Shown here: positions 9,670 to 18,425 of the stretch, one piece after another
How the letters are laid out: every line of letters starts with the position of its first letter
How positions within the stretch are numbered: the first letter of the stretch is position 1
DNA from: QFNR01 sp043842855
Lineage (GTDB): Bacteria; Pseudomonadota; Gammaproteobacteria; Burkholderiales; Neisseriaceae
Direction of reading: 5' to 3'
NCBI GenBank assembly: GCA_043842855.1
Contig: JBBPJF010000001.1
Span: 124,001-188,000 of the forward strand
Length of the DNA stretch: 64,000 nt
Translations under genes and position numbers: made by a program
Notes under the pieces: generated by a model
Seen by the model: only the letters and a program-made list of their open reading frames with translations
The model's database searches: none
What the model was told of the DNA's origin: nothing

Positions 9670-9975
9670 GCTTTATTGTGATTATTTTGATAAGTTCAAC
9701 TCCGAAATATACCCAAATATTCCCCCTTCATCAAAACTGAAATTGATGCAATGTTGAGCCTGTAATTATACCCAAAGCTAGCTTCTTCTGCTACCGCAGG
9801 AAATTTTAATTTTGGCCGGTTTAGTCCAATAAATTAGATCAAGTATTTTCTTTCCCATTCTTATCAACTGAGCGTTCCAGCGTTGGTATAGCCCTTTTGG
9901 CCGAGTTGACAAGGGGTATAATAGAAAATAAAATGCCCGGTTGGCATAAGTCTAAATTTTAAAGGAACTCTCTAC
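9670..9975. other. Putative oriC / divergent dnaA-rpmH regulatory region
   Basis: This is the 306-bp gene-free gap between divergent dnaA and rpmH, a common oriC position in proteobacteria. It is AT-rich in parts. No consensus DnaA box (TTATNCACA) is present. The best near match is TTATACCCA at 9766-9774, one mismatch away, and the 10-mer TATACCCAAA occurs twice (9708-9717 and 9767-9776). Origin function is inferred from gene context only. Confidence 0.45.
9917..9922 (+). promoter_or_regulatory. Candidate -10 box of the rpmH operon promoter
   Basis: A perfect TATAAT hexamer lies 54 bases before the rpmH start. The expected -35 region at 17-bp spacing is poor. A TTGACA sits too close (4 bp upstream) to work with this -10. 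It is the best promoter candidate for rpmH-rnpA-yidD-yidC. Confidence 0.45.
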
Positions 9976-10110
9976 ATGAAGCGTACCTATCAACCCTCTA
10001 ATCTAAAAAGAAAGCGTACTCACGGTTTTTTGGTTCGTTCTAGGACTCGCGGAGGAAGGGCCGTTCTTGCCGCTCGACGCGCTAAAGGCAGAAGGTGCTT
10101 ATCCGTTTAA
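9976..10110 (+). CDS. rpmH: 50S ribosomal protein L34
   Basis: This 44-aa gene starts with MKRTYQPSNLKRKRTHGF and continues with the basic RSRTRGGRAVLAARRAKGR tract, so the L34 identity is unambiguous. L34 is a small basic protein of the large subunit. AAAGGA at 9961-9966 serves the ATG. The 3' end overlaps the annotated rnpA start by 44 bases in another frame. It heads the rpmH-rnpA-yidD-yidC unit opposite dnaA. The C-terminus, ending CLSV, is slightly unusual because most family members end near LSA. Confidence 0.97.
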   Translation: MKRTYQPSNLKRKRTHGFLVRSRTRGGRAVLAARRAKGRRCLSV

Positions 10111-10480
10111 TCCGATTTCAGTGAAGCCGTATCTTTCCCTAAAAAAATCAGATAAGCTCCTAAGTTCAAAGGATTTTTCGTCTGTTTTTCGGAATAGGCG
10201 TGCGTGCGTTTCGCGCGGAAAAATTAAAATTTTCTATGCTTTAAGCGAACAGCAAATCAGTAGACTCGGTCTAATTGTTAGCAAAAAAGTAGCCAGGAAG
10301 GCCGTGGCTAGGAATTATATCAAACGTTGCTTAAGAGAGTGGTTTCGCACTAACCGTGCTTCTCTACCTACGGGGGATTATATTTTCTTGACCCAAAGTC
10401 AATTTGATGCCTCACAGCGAGAGCAGGTCTATCAAGAGTTAGAGAAGTTTAAACTTAACCTACAAAAAAAAGTATTATGA
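10067..10480 (+). CDS. rnpA: Ribonuclease P protein component
   Basis: RnpA is the protein cofactor of RNase P, which trims tRNA and 4.5S RNA 5' ends. The core has LLSSKDFSSVFRNRRAC, the RLGLIVSKKVARKAVARNYIKR signature with the conserved basic RNR-like motif, and a normal C-terminus. The TTG at 10067, inside rpmH, has a purine-rich GGAGGAAGGG just upstream (10051-10060) and gives 137 aa. A GTG at 10121 would give 119 aa, nearer the usual length, but has no visible ribosome site. The start is therefore uncertain. The stop overlaps yidD by 4 bases. Confidence 0.92.
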   Translation: MPLDALKAEGAYPFNPISVKPYLSLKKSDKLLSSKDFSSVFRNRRACVSRGKIKIFYALSEQQISRLGLIVSKKVARKAVARNYIKRCLREWFRTNRASLPTGDYIFLTQSQFDASQREQVYQELEKFKLNLQKKVL

Positions 10481-10728
10481 AGGTACTTGTGATTCAGCTT
10501 ATTCGACTTTATCGTCAGGTTCTTAGCCCTTGTTTACCTGCCTCATGTCGCTATGAGCCCACATGCTCTGCCTACGCCATTGCCTGCTTAGAACGCTTTG
10601 GTTTCTTGCGTGGCAGTTGGCTTTCCATCAAAAGAATTTTGCGCTGCCACCCCTGGGGGGGGCACGGCTATGACCCGGTGCCGCAGCTAGAAATGGAGAA
10701 AACTAATGCATCCGGATCCCAATCGTAA
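10477..10728 (+). CDS. yidD: Membrane protein insertion efficiency factor YidD
   Basis: YidD is a small membrane-associated protein that assists YidC-dependent insertion. The 83-aa protein has the family signatures SPCLPASCRYEPTCSAYA (residues 17-34, with its cysteines) and HPWGGHGYDPVP. The ATG overlaps the rnpA stop (ATGA), implying translational coupling, and the 3' end overlaps yidC by 23 bases. The position between rnpA and yidC is conserved across bacteria. Confidence 0.95.
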   Translation: MKVLVIQLIRLYRQVLSPCLPASCRYEPTCSAYAIACLERFGFLRGSWLSIKRILRCHPWGGHGYDPVPQLEMEKTNASGSQS

Positions 10729-12373
10729 TCAAGATTACATTAAAAATACTTTCCTTTTTTTAACTTTAACTATGCTTCTTATCACTGCCTGGAACTGGCT
10801 GTATCCTTCACATCCAGCACAGAAAGCTGCGACGACTCAACCCACTGGATTACTTCAACCGAATTCTACAGTTAGCTTTCCTTCAGAAGAAGACAAAGAC
10901 ACTGTTGCAAAAGCTAATGCTTCTAGGGTCATTAGCGTTACTACTGACAACTACATAGCTAAAATTGATGAAGCAACGGGGGATATCACTGAATTAGAGT
11001 TAAGGAAACCGCAATCAGCAGGTAATCAGCCCTCTAAGATGAAGTTATTTCAATCTGAACGGCACTATCTGGCGCAGAGTCGGCTAATTAATGCTAATAA
11101 TCAATTTTTACTGCCGGCCATTCCATTTAAAGCAACTACTACTCATTACGAACTTACGCCGAACCAAAAAGAATTGACGGTTATTCTAACCAAAGAGGGT
11201 AATGGCATCAGTCTTCAAAAACAAATTACCTTTAAAAAAGGGAGCTACATTATTGAATTGGGTTATTCTATCTCTAATGAAAATAGTGAGCCCCTGCGAG
11301 TGACTGCTCTATATCGCCTTTTACACGATGGGACCGCTGAACCGGCAAAATTTTTGAATAAGTTTTATACGGGACCAGTACTTTATACCCAGCAACATAA
11401 GTTTTCTAAACTTGCGTTTACAGATATCGCGCAAAATAAAGTTTCCCCTCCCGCAAATACCAACACTGGTTGGTTGGGTATTATTCAACATTACTTTGCT
11501 ACAGTGTTTTTACTGAATCCCAAAGGTGCTCAAGCTGTATGCGGTCAAATGCCTTGTCAGTTATTTTTCGATCAACGATCCTCTGATCATAATTACGAAG
11601 TAGCATTTACCACTACATTGCCCACGCTAGCGGCTCATAATACTAAAAGCTTGACGGTTAGCCTATTTGCTGGACCACAAGAATATAAAACTCTAGCCGC
11701 TATTGATGAGAAACTACCACTAGTTAAAGACTATGGTATATGGCATATTTTTGCTAACCCTTTGTTCCTAACGCTGCAGTTTATACACGGTATTGTCAAA
11801 AACTGGGGGTGGGCGATTATCTTGCTTGTGCTTTTGTTAAAGCTAATTTTATTCCCACTGAGTAATGCTTCTACTAAAAGCATGGCTAAAATGCGGAAAC
11901 TAGCTCCCAAAATGCAGGCCCTTAAAGAGCGATATGCAGACGATAAACTTAAACTGCAGCAAGAGACCATGGAGCTTTATAAAAAAGAGAAAATTAATCC
12001 CCTAGGAGGCTGTCTACCTATGTTAGTGCAGTTTCCTATTTTCCTTGGGCTATATTGGGCTTTATTTAATTCTGTCGAACTAATGGGAGCACCTTGGATC
12101 GGTTGGATTACTGATTTATCAAAGCCTGATCCTTATTATTTGCTTCCAGTACTAATGATGATCACTATGTTTTTACAAAGTTTCCTGAATCCTCCACCAG
12201 CAGACCCGACTCAAGCAAAAATGATGAAAATACTTCCCTTGTTGTTTTCTGTGATGTTCTTTTTCTTCCCGTCTGGTTTAGTTCTCTACTGGCTAGTCAA
12301 CGGACTGTTAACGTTATTGCAGCAGTGGTTTATTAATCGGAGTATTGCAAAACAAGAGGACTTAGTTTCATAA
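10706..12373 (+). CDS. yidC: Membrane protein insertase YidC
   Basis: YidC inserts and folds inner-membrane proteins alone or with SecYEG. The 555-aa length matches the proteobacterial form (E. coli 548). There is an N-terminal membrane helix (about residues 12-31), a large periplasmic domain (about 60-340), and the conserved membrane core from about 350, including GGCLPMLVQFPIFLGLYWAL and FPSGLVLYWLVNGLLTLLQQW. It overlaps yidD by 23 bases. The usual next gene, mnmE, is absent here and replaced by a decayed region. Confidence 0.98.
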   Translation: MHPDPNRNQDYIKNTFLFLTLTMLLITAWNWLYPSHPAQKAATTQPTGLLQPNSTVSFPSEEDKDTVAKANASRVISVTTDNYIAKIDEATGDITELELRKPQSAGNQPSKMKLFQSERHYLAQSRLINANNQFLLPAIPFKATTTHYELTPNQKELTVILTKEGNGISLQKQITFKKGSYIIELGYSISNENSEPLRVTALYRLLHDGTAEPAKFLNKFYTGPVLYTQQHKFSKLAFTDIAQNKVSPPANTNTGWLGIIQHYFATVFLLNPKGAQAVCGQMPCQLFFDQRSSDHNYEVAFTTTLPTLAAHNTKSLTVSLFAGPQEYKTLAAIDEKLPLVKDYGIWHIFANPLFLTLQFIHGIVKNWGWAIILLVLLLKLILFPLSNASTKSMAKMRKLAPKMQALKERYADDKLKLQQETMELYKKEKINPLGGCLPMLVQFPIFLGLYWALFNSVELMGAPWIGWITDLSKPDPYYLLPVLMMITMFLQSFLNPPPADPTQAKMMKILPLLFSVMFFFFPSGLVLYWLVNGLLTLLQQWFINRSIAKQEDLVS

Positions 12374-12459
12374 CTGCAAGCTCATAGGGAAAATCTTCCT
12401 CCTTCTACTTGGCTTTTAATTTAAATTAAGTAGCAAATGGTATGAAGAAAGAGGGTTGA

Positions 12460-12809
12460 GGTGTTGCGCGGTTTTTGGTGAGGTGCTAGATTCAGGGGGA
12501 TATTTAACTAAATTACTTGAAGTTCCCCTTTCAGAATATGTTTCTATTGCAGGCTGAACTCTAGACAACCGAGAGGTTTACCTGATTACAAATCTTGGCC
12601 AGGTAGATTTAGCAGGCTTATATCGATTAAATCTAAAAACAGGAAAACTTCAAGCAATAGAGTCAGACCCTAAGGGGCATGTGGATATAGAGGGGGTTTC
12701 TTTCGATCGTAATACCCGAAAAATAATCTCCACTACTTATATTGATGATAAAACGGTTCGTTATTGGAGAGACAAACAAAGCGAAGCACAGTATTGTGTA
12801 ATGCGCTAA
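12460..12809 (+). pseudogene. Remnant of an S9-family (prolyl oligopeptidase-like) peptidase beta-propeller
   Basis: One frame reads EVLDSGGYLTKLLEVPLSEY, then VSIAG, TGA, then DNREVYLITNLGQVDLAG, LYRLNLKTGKL, VDIEGVSFDRNTRKIISTTY, and ends at TAA 12807-12809. The spacing and residues resemble the propeller of S9 dipeptidyl/acylaminoacyl peptidases, where a Trp normally follows the IAG; here it is TGA (12555-12557), a one-base change from TGG. No catalytic domain follows. TGA is used as a normal stop by truB and dnaB, so recoding is unlikely. Assignment is from motif memory. Confidence 0.5.
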
Positions 12810-13447
12810 TCTATCTCTGGCGCCTCGCAGAGTAGCTTAGGAGAGCTGGCTCACTATTGAAAGCGCCTGTGTTTAATAGCTTGCCTGCGAGCCATCCGAC
12901 ATAATGATTAGTTAATCTGGGCAATGCTAGGATATTCAAATCAGAATCCTATACTGTCTTGCTTATGCTTAGCTTATGGGAGATGGGCGTAATCACACCG
13001 CTAATTCATCGTTATATCTAGGTGCGTTTGGGTAAGAGATCTTAACCACTAGCGATTAGAGCATCTCCTAAGGCGTAGCAAGTTAAAAAAGCAGCCTCCT
13101 TTACCTATCCCTCCAGTTCAATGGACCGTTTAAAAATTTGAAAGGGCTCCAAGCTTAACACTTATCAAATCAACCCATGGAAGCGTTAAGTGCTCCTGGC
13201 CTGCTGCTGAATTTTTCGCCATCTTTGCTACATCCCATTCACACTCAAAGTCTTTTTTGTTTTTAGCCCTTCCTGTCTACATAAAACTACCACTTCGGCC
13301 AAATGCCGAATATCAAAACAATAAGCTGACTTTTGTCAGTGAGCCCGGATCCACCTCTCTACCTTTTTAATCAACCGATAACGTCGCAAAGTGTTGCTGA
13401 AATATCACCCAAATTTTGTGAGTGAGCTTCTCTAATTAAAGGATGTA
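12810..13447. other. Spacer without recognisable gene
   Basis: This stretch of about 640 bases after the peptidase remnant, up to the 3' end of purL, holds no convincing ORF, tRNA or terminator. Short open stretches exist but match nothing I recognise. It may be further decayed coding DNA. Confidence 0.5.
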
Positions 13448-16400
13448 CTAATAATTTCTCCGGGCTCCTAGAAATAATTGTAACCATGGACTGTATTCTC
13501 CCTCCCAATTGGATGGACACCAGCTTAACTGTACGTTTCGTACTACCCTCTCAGGATGAGGCATCAAAATCAGTACTCGGCCATCTTGACTACTTACTCC
13601 CGCAATTCCCTCTATTGAACCATTTGGATTCATTGGATAACGCCGCGTTACCCGTCCCAAACCATCTACATAACTCAATGCAAGGTTGAGTTCTTCTGGC
13701 AGCTTTTTACCTTGATGCTGTAATTGCGCTTGGTTAAACTCTACCCGACCTTCACCATGACTCACTACTACCGGTAAAACAGCACCCGTTAATTCTTTCA
13801 AAAAGACCGAATTAGAAGAAGCTACCTTAACTAGGACAAGTCGTGCTTCATATTGTTCAGAAGTATTTTTCCTAAATTTAGGCCAAGCATCAGTGCCAGG
13901 TATTAAACTACTCAATTGGCTCAACATCTGACACCCATTACAAACTCCCAAACTAAGTGTGTCAGAGCGCTCAAAAAATTGTTGAAAAGCGTCCCTCAGT
14001 GGTTCATGAAACAAAATAGTACTAGCCCAGCCCCTTCCCGCTCCCAATACATCACCATAGCTAAATCCTCCACAAGCCGCTAGGACCTGAAAAGAAGCTA
14101 AATCTACGCGCCCCGCCAACAAATCACTCATGTGTACATCACAGCTATCAAAACCCGCCTGATGAAAAGCAAAAGCCATTTCTGCATGACCATTAATGCC
14201 CTGCTCTCGTAAGATAGCCACCCGAGGCTTAAGACCTTTTTGTACTGTAGGCGCCTCAAAAGAAAAAGCTGCAGTTGAAACGTTTGTATACAACTTCTTT
14301 TCTTCGGTATGAAGTGCCATTCTCTCCTCTACAGCACTACTAGGACAATCACGTAACTTCTGTAGACAGAAGGAGGTATCAGCCCAAAGTTCTTGTAGCT
14401 GTACTCGTCCTTTGTTCAGACGTTCTTCTCCTCTTAAATGAATTATTAGTTGATCTGAAGTGTTGACTGTTCCTAATCTCACCAACAGTGAACCCAGGCC
14501 CATTTCCTCAAAACTGTTTTGCAACTCTTTTTCTACTTCTTCGCTAACCTGAATCACAAAGCCTAGTTCCTCGTTAAACAAAAGTCGTAATAGCATTTCC
14601 GACTCGGAAACTAGCATTGGCCAGTTGTCAACAGCTCGATTTAAGAAGGTCTCTAACTCAATGCTTAACCCCAATCTAGAAGTAAACATCATTTCTGCTA
14701 AAGTGGTAATAAGCCCCCCATCGGAACGATCATGAAAAGCCAGAATTTTTCCTTCTCTTAGGTAACTTTGTACCAGAGGAAAAATCTTTTTAAATGTCTC
14801 CACTGAATCAAAATCAGGTACGGGCGCCAGATAATATTGGTAAACCTGAGCAAGTGCAGACATTCCCATACGTGCCTTAAATTCACCCAGTTCTACCAAT
14901 AATAATACAGAATCCTTCTGCTTCTTCAGTTCTGGAGTAACCGTTAAACGCACATTCTCCGTAATCGCAAAGGCGGATACTACAAGCGAAAGTGGCGAAA
15001 TCACCTTTCTACTTTCACCAGCTTCTTCCCACACAGTTTTCATCGAAAGTGAATCCTTGCCGACGGGAATAGAAATGCTTAACTGCTGACAAAGCTCAGA
15101 AGCAGCTTCTACTGCTCGATATAAAACTGCATCCTCTCCAGGCTCCCCTGCAGCTGCCATCCAGTTAGCAGACAACTTAACTGCGGATAAATCACATCCC
15201 ACATAAGCGCTCATTAAGTTAGTTAACGCCTCACCTATTGCCATCCTGACTGAACAAGGGCCATTTACCAACGCCAGAGGACTACGCTCTCCCATGCTCA
15301 TGACTTCTCCAATATGCGTTTTAAAACCCATATTAGTCACTGCACAATCTGCAACTGGTACTTGATACGGCCCCACCATTTGATCTCTATGGGTCAGGCC
15401 CCCTACTGTTCTATCACCGATAGTAACCAAAAAATCTTTACCAGCTACACTAGGAAAACTTAAAACCCTTGAGACCGCTTCAGCAACAGAAATTTCAGCT
15501 AAGGAGGTCCATTCCTGAGTATTTATCCGTATTTCAGAATCAATGCGCTGACTCTTAGGTGGTTTTCCCAGTAGAACATCCATAGGCAAATCCACTGGTA
15601 GGTTGGAAAACAGCGCATCATTGACTTGAATAGTCTGTTCTTGGGTAGCTTTTCCTATTACTGTAAAAGGACAACGTTCACGAGCACAAATATCCTCAAA
15701 AAGCACTAAATGATTTTCTGAAATAGCTAGAACGTAACGCTCCTGAGATTCATTACACCAAATCTCTTTAGGTGACATGCCGCGCTCCTCAATAGGAATG
15801 CTACGCAATTGTACTATGCCTCCTCTGCTAGCATCATTTACTAGTTCGGGTAGAGCATTCGAAAGTCCGCCGGCACCTACGTCATGTATAGATATAATGG
15901 GATTACCCTCTCCGAGCTGCCAACATTGGTCGATAACTTCTTGACAACGTCTCTGTAGTTCAGGGTTACCTCTTTGAACAGAAGCAAAATCTAATTCACT
16001 CTGATTAGTACCAGAAACCATGCTAGAAGCAGCGCCTCCACCCAGTCCAATCAAAAAGCCTGGGCCGCCTAGTTGAATGAGTAAAGCGCCTGCAGGTATA
16101 GCACCCTTGAAGCTCTGCCTTGCCTGTATATTACCCAAACCGCCTGCTACCATAATGGGTTTGTGATATCCCCACTGTCGATCACGAAAATTTGCTTCAA
16201 AGCTCCTAAAGTAACCTAATAAATTGGGACGCCCAAATTCATTATTAAATGCTGCTGCTCCAACTGGAGCTTCTAACATAATTTCTAAAGCACTACTGAT
16301 ACGATGGGGGCGACCGTAGTCAACCCTCTCTTCTGTTAGGTATTCCCAACTTTTGGGAGGTTGAGGAAAAAGCAATTGAGAAACTGAAAACCCACATAAA

Positions 16401-17395
16401 CCGGCTTTAGGTTTAGAACCACGGCCAGTGGCACCTTCATCTCTTATCTCCCCTCCAGCCCCTGTTAAAGCACCTGGGAAAGGAGCAATAGCGGTGGGAT
16501 GATTATGCGTCTCAACCTTCATCAATACATGTGTTAATTCAGAATGCATCTGATAGATTTGCGAAGGACCATCAGCATACCAACGTTGAACCAAAGCCCC
16601 CTCAATAATCGAGGCATTATCTTTATAAGCTACCAGCGTCCCTTTAGGATTAGCTTTATGAGTTTCTCTAATGAGATCAAACAAGCTTGTGGGCATTGCT
16701 TTTCCATTCAACTTAAAAGTTGCATTGAAAATTTTATGCCGGCAATGTTCTGAATTCGCTTGAGCGAACATCATTAATTCAGCATCAGTTGGCTCTCTAT
16801 TTAAGCTTTGGTAGCACTGGTAAATGTAATTAACCTCTTTTTCAGAGAGCGCCAAACCCAATTCTTGATTAAGTTCCAACAAGGCTTGGACACCTTGCTG
16901 CAGAATATTCATTCTTAAAAGCGGCTTGGGATTAGGTTGAGAAAACAGTAATTCTATATCAGCTGAATGTAGAAAAAGCTCTTCCGTCATGCGATCAGCT
17001 AATAGCGGAAAATAAGCACTGATTTCTTCAGCCTCTATGCCCTCTAGATAATAGCCTATACCTCTTTCCGCCCGAGTAACTTTGGACAGGCCCACCTCTT
17101 GAAGGATATTAGTTGCTTTTGAAGCCCATGGAGAAACCGTTCCCACGCGTGGAAAGACGGCCATCCATCCAGCTTTACCTAGCCATTGATCTAGAGAGTC
17201 CACAAAAGTAGCCTCCAACATTGTAGCTAACTTACTGCGCTCCTCTGCTGTTAACACACTTTTAACTTCTAATACATACCAGTAATCGGCTCTAATTGCC
17301 TTTGGCACACGTAAACGATGCTGTTTAGCCCGTTCAAGTAACGCATTTATCCTAAAAGAAGAAAGGGCAGCAGCCCCCCTCATGGCTATTATCAT
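13448..17395 (-). CDS. purL: Phosphoribosylformylglycinamidine synthase PurL
   Basis: PurL converts FGAR to FGAM with glutamine and ATP in purine synthesis. This is the large single-chain proteobacterial type. I choose the ATG at 17395 (1315 aa; E. coli 1295), because MIIAMRGAAALSSFRINALL aligns with the family N-terminus; an upstream TTG at 17512 is less likely. It shows the N-terminal domain, tandem AIRS-type halves (ANSEHCRHKIFN, GGGAASSM, PVGKDSLSMKT) and the C-terminal glutaminase with GVCNGCQM (nucleophile Cys) and the HPERVVR ending. It is flanked by long gene-free spacers. Confidence 0.97.
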   Translation of the reverse strand: MIIAMRGAAALSSFRINALLERAKQHRLRVPKAIRADYWYVLEVKSVLTAEERSKLATMLEATFVDSLDQWLGKAGWMAVFPRVGTVSPWASKATNILQEVGLSKVTRAERGIGYYLEGIEAEEISAYFPLLADRMTEELFLHSADIELLFSQPNPKPLLRMNILQQGVQALLELNQELGLALSEKEVNYIYQCYQSLNREPTDAELMMFAQANSEHCRHKIFNATFKLNGKAMPTSLFDLIRETHKANPKGTLVAYKDNASIIEGALVQRWYADGPSQIYQMHSELTHVLMKVETHNHPTAIAPFPGALTGAGGEIRDEGATGRGSKPKAGLCGFSVSQLLFPQPPKSWEYLTEERVDYGRPHRISSALEIMLEAPVGAAAFNNEFGRPNLLGYFRSFEANFRDRQWGYHKPIMVAGGLGNIQARQSFKGAIPAGALLIQLGGPGFLIGLGGGAASSMVSGTNQSELDFASVQRGNPELQRRCQEVIDQCWQLGEGNPIISIHDVGAGGLSNALPELVNDASRGGIVQLRSIPIEERGMSPKEIWCNESQERYVLAISENHLVLFEDICARERCPFTVIGKATQEQTIQVNDALFSNLPVDLPMDVLLGKPPKSQRIDSEIRINTQEWTSLAEISVAEAVSRVLSFPSVAGKDFLVTIGDRTVGGLTHRDQMVGPYQVPVADCAVTNMGFKTHIGEVMSMGERSPLALVNGPCSVRMAIGEALTNLMSAYVGCDLSAVKLSANWMAAAGEPGEDAVLYRAVEAASELCQQLSISIPVGKDSLSMKTVWEEAGESRKVISPLSLVVSAFAITENVRLTVTPELKKQKDSVLLLVELGEFKARMGMSALAQVYQYYLAPVPDFDSVETFKKIFPLVQSYLREGKILAFHDRSDGGLITTLAEMMFTSRLGLSIELETFLNRAVDNWPMLVSESEMLLRLLFNEELGFVIQVSEEVEKELQNSFEEMGLGSLLVRLGTVNTSDQLIIHLRGEERLNKGRVQLQELWADTSFCLQKLRDCPSSAVEERMALHTEEKKLYTNVSTAAFSFEAPTVQKGLKPRVAILREQGINGHAEMAFAFHQAGFDSCDVHMSDLLAGRVDLASFQVLAACGGFSYGDVLGAGRGWASTILFHEPLRDAFQQFFERSDTLSLGVCNGCQMLSQLSSLIPGTDAWPKFRKNTSEQYEARLVLVKVASSNSVFLKELTGAVLPVVVSHGEGRVEFNQAQLQHQGKKLPEELNLALSYVDGLGRVTRRYPMNPNGSIEGIAGVSSQDGRVLILMPHPERVVRNVQLSWCPSNWEGEYSPWLQLFLGARRNY

Positions 17396-18425
17396 CACAG
17401 CTGAATTCCCTTTGAGTACGAGGCTTAAAAACTTTTGTTTGAAAACTCGTCTAAAAAAACTATGGTAGCCCGAATTATAAGTTCTGGTGTAACGATTCTC
17501 AATGGGCCGCAATGAAAAAGCTTTTCTATTCGTAGTCTACTCTATATTGTCCACTCTATGCTTTGGTAATGGGGCTAGGTATATGATTATGAGTAGCTAT
17601 CTGTTCACTAATATACTGGGGAGATACCCGCCCAAGCAATTACTGAATACGAAATTCAACTCGAATCAGATTGAGTCAGAGTGAGAGTACTGACGTAAGC
17701 TATACACTAACTTTAGCGAGTAGTTGTTCTGTACTGGGGTTGTCTGTGGGCTACTCAAAAGTTATCTTGCTACTGAAAATACTTCCTAAGCACAGCTCCT
17801 AGAAAAACTATTAGCATTAACTCAATAACTTTTAATAGCTTTTAAAGTAAATATTGTCTTAAGCCGATACCTCGTAAAAGTTATTACTAGAACTGCTTTA
17901 AGACTCTTGTAGAACTATTAGTGAACTAAGAATAGGGAGGAAACGCTTTGACAAAATGAGGCACCTATTTTACATTACTCCATGCGCCTGATGAGTTATT
18001 TATCCTGAAACCAAATGGAGATTTAAGGTGCTTTCGGGGTCCGTGTGAGCTGCTATCCAGCCCGATTCTTTGCTTCTGGCTGGTCCTGGCTCAAAGCTAT
18101 GGAACTAGTCAGTTACGTGGGCAGGAGAAAGTAAGGTTGAAAGCCCTTGCCTGTGTAGAATTGAGATTTATTGTTGATAAGCCTTTTAGCTGGGGTTCGT
18201 GCTTCTTCTTAGTCTTTTACCTGGGGTATCGGGCATCGCGGCTATATTTGGTAAAGTCATTGCTAATTACCAGCCTTTAAAGAGGAATTTTGAAATTAAA
18301 GTCCCGAAACGGGCTGTGTATAAAAGTTTAGTTGTTGGTGTAATAAATTTTTTCTTAAGACTCGTTATCTAGTAGTTTGTGTCTATCAATTTTTGTTTCC
18401 ATTAACCATAGAAAGAAACTCGAGT
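17396..18425. other. Long spacer between divergent purL and dnaB
   Basis: This gap of about 1 kb should contain the purL and dnaB promoters. I see no tRNA or known RNA. One open frame from a GTG at 18199 to the TAG at 18370-18372 encodes 57 aa with a hydrophobic start (LLLSLLPGVSGIAAIFGKVI) but has no good ribosome site and no recognised relative. It may be a remnant. No other support was found. Confidence 0.45.

Noticed and set aside
9670..9975. Consensus DnaA boxes to prove oriC
   Set aside because: Only near matches were seen, so origin function is kept as a context-based inference.
12543..12569. TGA in place of a Trp codon suggested UGA recoding to Trp
   Set aside because: TGA is used as a normal stop by intact genes here (truB, dnaB and others), and the frame lacks a catalytic domain, so a nonsense mutation in a dead gene is simpler.
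17502..17684. 60-codon plus-strand ORF upstream of purL
   Set aside because: It lies in the divergent control region, has no ribosome site and matches nothing recognised.
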